64,000 nucleotides of DNA from contig NZ_QNUH01000002.1 in assembly GCF_003385495.1 (NCBI RefSeq), forward strand, positions 186,001-250,000, read 5' to 3'. The position numbers and the translations under genes were made by a program. Of this stretch, positions 53,523 to 60,504 are shown in pieces. Each line of letters begins with the position of its first letter. Position 1 is the stretch's first letter. Source of the DNA: Chryseobacterium elymi. Lineage in GTDB: Bacteria > Bacteroidota > Bacteroidia > Flavobacteriales > Weeksellaceae. Below the pieces are notes generated by a model. It was not told the DNA's origin. It was given only the letters and a program-made list of their open reading frames with translations, and searched no databases.

Positions 53523-54491
53523 ATGAAAGCAATCGTTATTAAAAAACCTGGAGGTCCTGAAGTATTGAAATTGCAGGAATACCCTACTCCCGAAATATCC
53601 GGAGACGAAGTTTTAATCGAAGTGAAAGCTGCCGGGCTCAACCGTTCCGATGTTTTTCAGCGTGAAGGCAATTATCCTGCACCAGAAGGTGCTTCTGCTG
53701 AAATCCCAGGTTTGGAAGTTGCCGGAACTATCGTAAAATGCGGACCCGATGTCGTAGATTTTACCGTTGGAGACAGAGTTTGTGCACTTCTCGCAGGTGG
53801 AGGTTATGCAGAATATGTCGCTGTGAGAGAAGGCCAATGTTTGCCAATTCCTGCAGATTTAAGTTTTGCTGAGGCGGCGAGTTTACCGGAAACTGTTTTT
53901 ACGGTTTGGTCTAATGTTTTTCAGAGAGGAAATCTTCAACCTGGGGAAACCCTTTTGCTCCACGGTGGAAACAGCGGAATTGGAATCACAGGAATCCAGA
54001 TTGCTCACGCATTGGGTTCAAAAGTGATTGTAACAGTTGGTTCCGATGAAAAAGGTCAAAAATGTCTTGAACTTGGTGCAGATTCTTACATTAATTATAA
54101 AACCCAAAATTTTGAAACTGAACTTCAAGATGAAGGTGTCGACGTCATTCTGGATATGATTGGCGGTGATTATCTGGCCAAAAACATCAACATTCTAAAA
54201 CCTGAAGGCAGATTGGTTCACATCAATGCGGTAAGTGGCAGTCACGTAGATTTAGACATTTGGAAAGTAATGACAAAGCGTTTGACTGTCACAGGTAGTA
54301 CTTTGAGAAGCCGGGAATATGAATTCAAAAAACAGTTAGCCAAAGAGATTCAGAAAAATGTCTGGCCATTGATTGAATCAAAGAAGTTCAGACCTGTTAT
54401 TTTCAAAACATTTCCTTTCTCAGAAGCTGCGGAAGCACACCGATTGCTTGAAGACAGTTCGCATACAGGAAAGATTATTCTTGTGAGATAG
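53523..54491 (+). CDS. NAD(P)H-quinone oxidoreductase, PIG3/zeta-crystallin type
   Basis: A 322-residue zinc-independent medium-chain reductase. The N-terminal GroES-like domain has GLNRSDVFQREGNYPAPEGA and IPGLEVAGTIVKCG; the nucleotide-binding Rossmann turn is LLHGGNSGIGITGIQIAHAL; INAVSGSHVDLDIWKVMTKR follows. Catalytic zinc cysteines are missing, as expected for the quinone-reducing branch (TP53I3-like). It should reduce quinones with NADPH. Third gene of the class B operon. Confidence 0.9.
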   Translation: MKAIVIKKPGGPEVLKLQEYPTPEISGDEVLIEVKAAGLNRSDVFQREGNYPAPEGASAEIPGLEVAGTIVKCGPDVVDFTVGDRVCALLAGGGYAEYVAVREGQCLPIPADLSFAEAASLPETVFTVWSNVFQRGNLQPGETLLLHGGNSGIGITGIQIAHALGSKVIVTVGSDEKGQKCLELGADSYINYKTQNFETELQDEGVDVILDMIGGDYLAKNINILKPEGRLVHINAVSGSHVDLDIWKVMTKRLTVTGSTLRSREYEFKKQLAKEIQKNVWPLIESKKFRPVIFKTFPFSEAAEAHRLLEDSSHTGKIILVR

Positions 54492-54513
54492 CAAAAATTT
54501 AAACTGACAACCA

Positions 54514-55191
54514 ATGAAAAGAGATGCGGTCTTCTATTCGTCGTTGATTATGGTTTTCAGTGCAGGTTTTGTGGACACAAGCACTTTCACCGTCGCAGAT
54601 GGATTATTCTCTGCCCATATTACAGGGAATTTTGTGGTTTTTGCGTATAAATTATCGAACCATCCGCAATTGCGTGATTTTATCAATCTCATCAGCTTTC
54701 CCGTTTTCATACTGGCGGTCATATTAACCAGAAAAATGAATAGCCTTTATAAAAATGAAAAAGGCATATTTGCATCCATCGGTATATTTTTGATTGTTGC
54801 AGGTTGTATCGCTTTTTTATTAAAACAAAATCATATTGAAACAGGTTTTGTGTATCATTCTATGCTGATGCTGATTGTATTTTCGATGGGAATCCAAAAT
54901 ACGGTGACCCGTTTGTACGCCAATTCTGCTTTTGGTCCTATGACGGTAATGACGGGCAATGTGACCAAAGCCATCCTTGATTTTTTCTCTTATATTTCTA
55001 CGCAACATACCCTTGAAAAATTAGTAGAACTAAAGAAATCATTGGTACTTCTGACAGGTTTTTTGGTTGGATGCATCTTTGGCGCTTTGATTTCTGCTCG
55101 TTTCGGCTTGGTTTCTATGTTGATTCCAGGTGTTTTGATTTCCGTTTTCTTCACGGTATCTTCAAGAAAAACATCTTTATCCTTACCATAA
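54514..55191 (+). CDS. DUF1275 family membrane protein (YoaK-like), copy 1
   Basis: A 225-residue membrane protein with six hydrophobic segments. The family signature is AGFVDTSTFTVADGLFSAHITGNFVV, cited in part as GLFSAHITGNFVVFAYKL, and the second half repeats it (MGIQNTVTRLYANSAFGPMT, MTGNVTKAILDFF). No transport substrate is known. Last gene of the class B operon; a second DUF1275 gene closes the gap in the next operon at 56544. Confidence 0.87.
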   Translation: MKRDAVFYSSLIMVFSAGFVDTSTFTVADGLFSAHITGNFVVFAYKLSNHPQLRDFINLISFPVFILAVILTRKMNSLYKNEKGIFASIGIFLIVAGCIAFLLKQNHIETGFVYHSMLMLIVFSMGIQNTVTRLYANSAFGPMTVMTGNVTKAILDFFSYISTQHTLEKLVELKKSLVLLTGFLVGCIFGALISARFGLVSMLIPGVLISVFFTVSSRKTSLSLP

Positions 55192-55215
55192 ATTTTTGTT
55201 TAGTTTAAATAATCG

Positions 55216-55241
55216 TCCTTCTCAAGTCAAATTGGGAAGGA
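55216..55241 (+). terminator. terminator after the first DUF1275 gene
   Basis: A 10-bp stem, TCCTTCTCAA (55216-55225) and TTGGGAAGGA (55232-55241), one U-G wobble, loop GTCAAA, then TTTG. It ends the operon beginning at 52442. Confidence 0.65.
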
Positions 55242-55355
55242 TTTGTATTATTAAAATCAACGGAAATCGATTTTAGTAATCAGTAAAATCAAATCGAAAG
55301 TCTTTTATCTATCGCCTATTTTCTTTACTCTAAAGAACCAACTACTCCTTTCAAA

Positions 55356-55425
55356 TTCCCACCGACTCATTTTGCCCATTCACCGAAAACCACTTCAAAA
55401 TCCTTTGCTTCCGGAGTAGCTTTAC
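55356..55425 (+). promoter_or_regulatory. class B promoter, copy 3
   Basis: Direct repeats CCACCGA at 55359-55365 and TCACCGA at 55380-55386 (period 21 bp), with spacer CTCATTTTGCCCAT. After 30 nt comes TAGCTTTAC at 55417-55425. The gene begins at 55472. Confidence 0.7.
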
Positions 55426-55471
55426 AGTAGAAATAAAGACAAATTATCATTCATCACAAAAATTTATCATT

Positions 55472-56518
55472 ATGAATACTGCATCATTAAGTTTCAAATA
55501 CGAATTAGAAAAAAAAGAACCTAGAACCAACGACGGTGGAACGACTAGAGGTGCTTCTGTAAAAGATTTCCCTGCTTCTATAGGCATTGCAGGAGTTTCG
55601 ATGAGACTGCAACCGGGAAGTATGCGCGAACTGCATTGGCACGCTAACGCTGCTGAATGGGCTTACGTGATTTCGGGAACAGTTCGAACGACAATCATTC
55701 ATCCTGACGGAAAAAGTTATACTGATAATTTTGAACCGGGTGATGTTTGGTATTTTCCAAAAGGGTACGGTCACTCGATTCAGGCGACAGGAACAGAAGA
55801 ATGTCATTTCATTTTGATTTTTGATAACGGTAATTTTTCTGAAGACCATACATTCAGCGTGACGGATTTTGTTTCATCTGTACCGCCTGAAATTGTTGCT
55901 CAAAATTTAGGTTTAACTTTAGAAGAAGTGGCGGCTTTGCCTCAAAAAGAAGCGTATTTCGCTGCAGGCATTGTTCCGGACGAGATGTCTTTCGTCGCTG
56001 AAGCTCGTCCGAATGAATCTGACATCGAATTAACTAGTTTTCACCGTTATCCTTTGCATTCTCAACAGCCGAGAATTGTTCCGGGTGGTGGTTTACAGAG
56101 ATTAGTAACAAGTAAAGAATTTCCTATCAGCAGCACGATGTCTGGTTCTATTTTGGAATTGCAACCGGGAGCTTTGAGAGAAATGCACTGGCATCCGAAT
56201 GCTGACGAATGGCAATATTTTATTTCTGGACAGGCAGAAATGTCGGTTTTCTTGGCAGAATCTACTTGTATTACAGAGCAGTTCAGAGCAGGCGATGTTG
56301 GTTACGTTCCAATGGGAGCCGGACATTACATCAAAAATACAGGCGATACCGTTTGCAGAATTTTGATTGGCTTCAACAGTGGAAAATATGAATCGATTGA
56401 TTTGAGCGAATGGCTGGCCGGAAATCCTAAAGATGTTGTGGTAACGAACTTTGGCTTGAAAGAAGGTGAAATTGAAAAATTTCCGACTGAGAAAGTTTTC
56501 ATTCAGCCTGAGAAATAA
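55472..56518 (+). CDS. oxdC: oxalate decarboxylase-type bicupin
   Basis: A 348-residue bicupin. Each domain holds a Mn site: His55, His57, Glu62 and His101 (MRELHWHANAAEWAYVISG), then His239, His241, Glu246 and His285 (LREMHWHPNADEWQYFISG). The lid reads FSEDHTFSVTDF, aligned with FSENSTFQLTDW of B. subtilis OxdC, keeping the catalytic Glu (Glu124); this favours decarboxylase over oxidase. No signal peptide is seen, so it is cytosolic. It would turn oxalate into formate and CO2, consuming a proton. Operon with DUF1275, peroxiredoxin and DsbA-like genes. Confidence 0.87.
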   Translation: MNTASLSFKYELEKKEPRTNDGGTTRGASVKDFPASIGIAGVSMRLQPGSMRELHWHANAAEWAYVISGTVRTTIIHPDGKSYTDNFEPGDVWYFPKGYGHSIQATGTEECHFILIFDNGNFSEDHTFSVTDFVSSVPPEIVAQNLGLTLEEVAALPQKEAYFAAGIVPDEMSFVAEARPNESDIELTSFHRYPLHSQQPRIVPGGGLQRLVTSKEFPISSTMSGSILELQPGALREMHWHPNADEWQYFISGQAEMSVFLAESTCITEQFRAGDVGYVPMGAGHYIKNTGDTVCRILIGFNSGKYESIDLSEWLAGNPKDVVVTNFGLKEGEIEKFPTEKVFIQPEK

Positions 56519-56543
56519 GATTAGAATTAAATCTCTCTAAATA

Positions 56544-57245
56544 ATGGATAATTCTGTCATCAAAACAAACAGTTCCGTTTCATCTGATTCGATTAAGATG
56601 CAAGAGAGATTGGCGATATTTTTAGCTTTGATTGCAGGATATATTGATGCAACAGGATTGATTCAATGGAAAACGTATGTCTCTTTTATGAGTGGAAATA
56701 CTACTTCACTGGGAGCCGGCATTTCAACAGGTAAATCTGAAATCATTATTACATCAGTTACAGTCATAAGTTGTTTTTTATTAGGAATTTACGCCGGAAC
56801 CTGCCTTTCATTATGGAAGAGGATTAAGAACCAAATATTAACATTTTATATAGTTTCCGGAATTCTCATTTTCTATACGATAATTGCTTATTTTTATGAT
56901 ATTAATAATTTGTCATCCATTTCAGTTATCGGATTTTCGATGGGAATGATGAATACGATTGTGACTTCAGTAGGAAACCAAAAGGTAAATACCGATTTTG
57001 TGACAGGAACTCTGAACAGTCTCGCAAAGAACACTGCAATGCTGACGATGACAGATGATAAAACGGAAAAAGAAGAGTATAAATCTAACGCCATCCATCT
57101 TTTACTGTTGTGGATAGGTTTTTTGTCCGGTGCGTTTATCGCTCCTTTCCTACTCGATTATTTTGGAAAATGGACTTTGATGATTCCTGCCTTATCACTA
57201 ATGATTTGCGGATTACTGATTTCAAAAATTAACTTTAAAAACTAA
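56544..57245 (+). CDS. DUF1275 family membrane protein (YoaK-like), copy 2
   Basis: A 233-residue paralogue of the protein at 54514-55191, with six hydrophobic segments. FLALIAGYIDATGLIQWKTYVSFMSGNTT (part: DATGLIQWKTYVSFMSGNTT) is the family opening, and GFSMGMMNTIVTSVGNQKVN the mirrored second half. It lies 25 bp after oxdC and 4 bp before the peroxiredoxin gene. Confidence 0.87.
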   Translation: MDNSVIKTNSSVSSDSIKMQERLAIFLALIAGYIDATGLIQWKTYVSFMSGNTTSLGAGISTGKSEIIITSVTVISCFLLGIYAGTCLSLWKRIKNQILTFYIVSGILIFYTIIAYFYDINNLSSISVIGFSMGMMNTIVTSVGNQKVNTDFVTGTLNSLAKNTAMLTMTDDKTEKEEYKSNAIHLLLLWIGFLSGAFIAPFLLDYFGKWTLMIPALSLMICGLLISKINFKN

Positions 57246-57249
57246 TACT

Positions 57250-57711
57250 ATGTTACAAAAAAATGATGTTGCCCCAGATTTTACTTTGTACGCAACGCCA
57301 GACCAGAAAATTACACTCTCGGAATTTAAAGGCAAAAATGTCATCCTCGCTTTTTATCCAGCAGACTGGAGTCCTGTTTGCAGCGATCAGATAGCTTTGT
57401 ATAATGAAACTTTGAAGTTTTTCAAGAAATATGATGCAGAGATTTTCGGCATTTCCGTCGACAGCAAATGGTGCCATCTGGCATTTTCCCAATCCAGAAA
57501 TTTACATTTCCCTTTGTTGGCAGATTTTGAAGCTAAAGGCGAAATCGCAAAACAGTATGGCGTTTATGATGATGAAGAAGGTGAATGTAAACGCGCGTTA
57601 TTCGTAATCAATAAAGACGGAATCATCGAATGGAGTTATCTGTCACCAACGGCCATCAATCCAGGAGCAGACGGAATTTTAGACGCTTTAGAAACCCTTA
57701 ACACAAAATAA
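57250..57711 (+). CDS. peroxiredoxin (AhpC/Bcp class)
   Basis: A 153-residue thiol peroxidase. The active site is AFYPADWSPVCSDQIALYNE, with peroxidatic Cys44 (P-x-x-x-S-x-x-C). Cys75 (SKWCHLAF) or Cys113 (GECKRALFVI) could resolve it. FYPADWSPVC shows the Trp seen in AhpE/Bcp-like members rather than the Phe-Thr of AhpC. Third gene of the class B operon; it pairs naturally with the DsbA-like gene 3 bp downstream. Confidence 0.92.
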   Translation: MLQKNDVAPDFTLYATPDQKITLSEFKGKNVILAFYPADWSPVCSDQIALYNETLKFFKKYDAEIFGISVDSKWCHLAFSQSRNLHFPLLADFEAKGEIAKQYGVYDDEEGECKRALFVINKDGIIEWSYLSPTAINPGADGILDALETLNTK

Positions 57712-57714
57712 ATT

Positions 57715-58233
57715 ATGTCACTAAAACCGAACGTCAGCCAAGCTGACCACACACAAGGCAACTTAGAAGCCGACCTTGTGATTGTAGAATACGGAGATTA
57801 TCAATGTCCATATTGTGGTGCTGCTTATCCGGTTCTGAAAGAATTGATGAAGGAATATGGAAGTCAAATCAAATTTGTTTTCAGAAACTTCCCATTGTCT
57901 GAAATGCATCAATATGCTAGACCAGCAGCCATCGCAGCGGAAGCAGCCAATCTTCAGGGGAAATTCTGGGAAATGCACGATGCGATTTATGAAAATCAAA
58001 GAGATTTGAATGAGAACTTACTGATGAAGCTTGCGGAACAATTAAAACTGAACATTCCGCAATTTCAAAAGGATTTGGAAAGTACAGAATTGGCAGATAA
58101 AGTTGATTCAGATTTTGAAAGCGGTATTATGAGCGGCGTGAACGGAACACCTTCTTTTTTTGTGAATGGGAAGAAATTCGATGGTGGCGCGGAAGATTTG
58201 TTTGAGCTTTTGAGGGAAAATACTGAAAACTAA
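57715..58233 (+). CDS. DsbA-family thioredoxin-fold oxidoreductase, cytosolic
   Basis: A 172-residue thioredoxin-fold protein with the CPYC active site (in VEYGDYQCPYCGAAYPVLK) and the cis-Pro loop GVNGTPSFFVNG. No signal peptide is present, unlike true periplasmic DsbA, so it works in the cytosol or with the peroxiredoxin upstream. It resembles the small FrnE/DsbA-like proteins found in stress operons. Confidence 0.9.
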   Translation: MSLKPNVSQADHTQGNLEADLVIVEYGDYQCPYCGAAYPVLKELMKEYGSQIKFVFRNFPLSEMHQYARPAAIAAEAANLQGKFWEMHDAIYENQRDLNENLLMKLAEQLKLNIPQFQKDLESTELADKVDSDFESGIMSGVNGTPSFFVNGKKFDGGAEDLFELLRENTEN

Positions 58234-58370
58234 ACCACAAATCGAAGATTCGACGGAGTCAAAAGGCACAAAAGATTTTAAACACTTAAGTAAATGTAAG
58301 TTCCTTTTATAACGTAAATAAGAACACTTAAGCTAATTTCTGAAATCAAATTGTGTTTTACACCGAATCT

Positions 58371-58456
58371 GCAGCCCGACTTGAACGGAGCTCATTTTTT
58401 GCTGGGGATTTAGCTTGGAAAAAAATAGCGGGAGTGGAAGGCGGAAATAGCTGCCC
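58371..58456. repeat. dispersed ~100-bp repeat, copy 3 of 3 (inverted)
   Basis: Begins GCAGCCCGACTTGAACGGAG and ends GGAAGGCGGAAATAGCTGCC, with CATTTTTTGC in the middle. Inverse of the copies at 42310 and 49105. It takes up part of the 358-bp gap 58234-58591, which otherwise holds the class A promoter. Confidence 0.78.
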
Positions 58457-58485
58457 AAAATAAAAATTATCAAAAATGTACGATA

Positions 58486-58529
58486 TTAAACTAGATTAAC
58501 GAGAAACGAATTGAACCATCCTACATTTG
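58486..58529 (+). promoter_or_regulatory. class A promoter, copy 4 (alpha/beta hydrolase)
   Basis: TTAAACTAGATTAA at 58486-58499, 27 nt after its TAG, then TACATTTG at 58522-58529. The only copy on the plus strand. It matches the other three in spacing to the base, with a new spacer sequence, which argues that the spacing is under selection. Confidence 0.72.
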
Positions 58530-58591
58530 CTAAAGAATTAAGACAACAAAATATTAAAATAAATTAATCACAACATTAAAAAAATTAAATT

Positions 58592-59413
58592 ATGAGCACA
58601 CTAAAATTAAAAGACGGAACAGAGATTTTTTACAAAGACCAAGGCGAAGGACCAACTTTGATGTTTCACCACGGATGGCCATTGTCATCAGACGATTGGG
58701 ACGCTCAGGTAATTTTCTTCTTACAAAGAGGTTACAGAGTAGTGACGCACGACAGAAGAGGTCACGGCCGTTCCAGTCAGGATATTTATAATCACACGAT
58801 TGAACAATATGCTTCTGATGCAGCTGAATTGGTTGAATTTTTAGATTTGAAAGATGTAGTTCACATTGGTCACTCAACTGGTGGTGGCGAAGTAATCCGT
58901 TATGTGAATAAATATGCAAACGGAAGAGCGAAAAAAGCAGTTTTAATCAGTGCAGTTCCGCCAATTATGGTAGCGAGTGACAGCAATCCTGATGGTGTTC
59001 CGATGTCGGTTTTTGATGGTATCAGAGACCAGACTTTGAACAACAGACAGCAGTTTTACATCGATTTGACTTTTCCTTTCTACGGATACAACAGAGAAGG
59101 TGCAGATGTGAAAGAAGGCGTTCAGAGAAACTGGTGGAGACAGGGAATGATGGGTGGAATCGTGGCTCATTATGACGGAATCAAAGCGTTTTCTGAAACT
59201 GATTTCACTGAGGATTTGAAGTCAGTGGATATTCCAGTTTTAGTTCTTCATGGTGAAGATGACCAGATTGTTCCTATCGAAAATTCTGCGATAAAATCTG
59301 CAAAACTGTTAAAAAACGGAAAGTTAATTACATATCCTGGTTTCCCTCACGGAATGCCAACTACGGAAGCAGCTACTATTAATAAAGATCTTTTGGAGTT
59401 TATTGAGGCTTAA
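58592..59413 (+). CDS. alpha/beta hydrolase, non-haem chloroperoxidase/arylesterase type
   Basis: A 273-residue hydrolase. The nucleophile elbow is HIGHSTGGGEVIRYV (Ser95), the oxyanion loop is MFHHGWPLSSDDWDAQ, the acid is in VLHGEDDQIVPIENS, and the His is in GFPHGMPTTEAATIN. This HHGWP/GHSTGGGE subgroup includes bacterial arylesterases (perhydrolases) once called non-haem haloperoxidases. Fourth class A-promoted unit, with its own terminator. Confidence 0.9.
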   Translation: MSTLKLKDGTEIFYKDQGEGPTLMFHHGWPLSSDDWDAQVIFFLQRGYRVVTHDRRGHGRSSQDIYNHTIEQYASDAAELVEFLDLKDVVHIGHSTGGGEVIRYVNKYANGRAKKAVLISAVPPIMVASDSNPDGVPMSVFDGIRDQTLNNRQQFYIDLTFPFYGYNREGADVKEGVQRNWWRQGMMGGIVAHYDGIKAFSETDFTEDLKSVDIPVLVLHGEDDQIVPIENSAIKSAKLLKNGKLITYPGFPHGMPTTEAATINKDLLEFIEA

Positions 59414-59434
59414 TATCAGAAATATATACAAATG

Positions 59435-59462
59435 AAAAGGGAATCAAAATTGATTCCCTTTT
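59435..59462 (+). terminator. terminator of the alpha/beta hydrolase gene
   Basis: A perfect 12-bp stem, AAAAGGGAATCA (59435-59446) and TGATTCCCTTTT (59451-59462), with a 4-nt loop and a T-run. Confidence 0.88.
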
Positions 59463-59798
59463 TTTATTTAATCGTCACATAAGTTGGTCTTACTCTTCTA
59501 ATCTATAATACTTTAAAATACTATCATATCAGGAAACAAAGGGTTTATATACCTTTCAAGTTAATAATAATCTTTTAAAACTAAAATTAAATTTGAGGAA
59601 TTTTCCCTAAATCTTCAACCAAATATGCTTACAAGAATAATAAAGCCAACTAAGGATTTACTATTCTAATTCGCAATAAACCTAAATTAAAGGAAGTTAT
59701 TTGGTAAAAATGAGTTTTGCAATTCTTGTTTAATCTGGCTTAAAAGAACCAAATCCTCTATAAAAGTGTTTGAAGATACACTCGTCTTGTCACTGAAG

Positions 59799-59831
59799 GA
59801 GACAACTATTAAATAGTTGTCTCTTTTTTTT
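59799..59831 (+). terminator. orphan intrinsic terminator
   Basis: GAGACAACTA (59799-59808) pairs with TAGTTGTCTC (59814-59823), followed by eight T. No plus-strand gene lies between the previous terminator (59462) and here; only a frame of about 36 codons ends within the hairpin. It may close a small RNA or the last remnant of a lost gene. Confidence 0.75.
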
Positions 59832-59858
59832 ACCCATAAATATCTATTTGTCAAACTT

Positions 59859-60129
59859 TTACAATCTGACTTTTTGTGTTCGATATTTTAAATGTAAAAT
59901 GCTCAGCCTGCTTGAAATAAACATCCTGAAAGTACTACAGTAGGCTTGTAATCTACAATCATTACGTGATCGAAATCTCCTTAAGGTTAAAGCTTTTTCT
60001 CTCTTTTGGCTTATTGTCGTTTTTGCTATTAAATATAGTAATTCCAATATAATTTTAGCTTCCTTCTCATTTACCTGAACTCCATTCTTAGCTAAAAGAA
60101 TAATTGCTTGTTCATCGTCATTAAATAGT
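59859..60129 (-). pseudogene. remnant of a small helical-protein gene
   Basis: On the reverse strand a frame without ATG, opening after a TAG, reads LFNDDEQAIILLAKNGVQVN then EKEAKIILELLYLIAKTT and continues with a Lys/Arg-rich tail. This resembles small proteins found in Flavobacteria accessory DNA, but without a start codon (only a late TTG at 60047) it is probably broken. The identification is weak. Confidence 0.35.
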
Positions 60130-60504
60130 GTCTACTGATGATTAATTTAATTGTATCTATATAGGACGACTGAAAAGTAAAATAGCCTTAAAAAATTAAA
60201 AAATAATTATAACAAGCAATATATACATTGGTACAATCTTTCCAAGACTGTTATTAGATTACGACTTTATAAGAAAAAGTTAATATTTTGGACGTGTCTA
60301 TGCCTATATCTTTTACCGAGCAAAAGGATGCTGCTCCTATCATTCACGTATAGTATTTTCTTTCTGTTCGTAAAACTTGAACCGCAACACAAGTTTACAG
60401 AAATTTTTTGATAGTTATCACTAAAGGACTTTTGACTACTGACATCATGTTGTCATAAACCAGACTTAAATTTGTTTCATAATTATTTATTAAACAATAA
60501 AAGC

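Larger units (their letters stand above)
59464..60504. other. AT-rich stretch with remnants and an orphan terminator
   Basis: About 1 kb with no complete gene. It contains a strong orphan hairpin (59799-59823), a broken reverse-strand frame (59859-60129) and a -7-type TAAATTTG at 60467-60474 that should serve the next gene. The composition and scattered fragments suggest decayed sequence. Confidence 0.6.

Noticed and set aside
56027..56046. a further class A-like site (TTAACTAGTTTTC) within oxdC
   Set aside because: It lies inside coding sequence, lacks the full palindrome and has no TAnnTTTG box at the right distance on either strand.
60472..60504. TTG start of the epoxide-hydrolase-like gene
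   Set aside because: It overlaps a perfect TAAATTTG promoter box; the ATG at 60505 is preferred.
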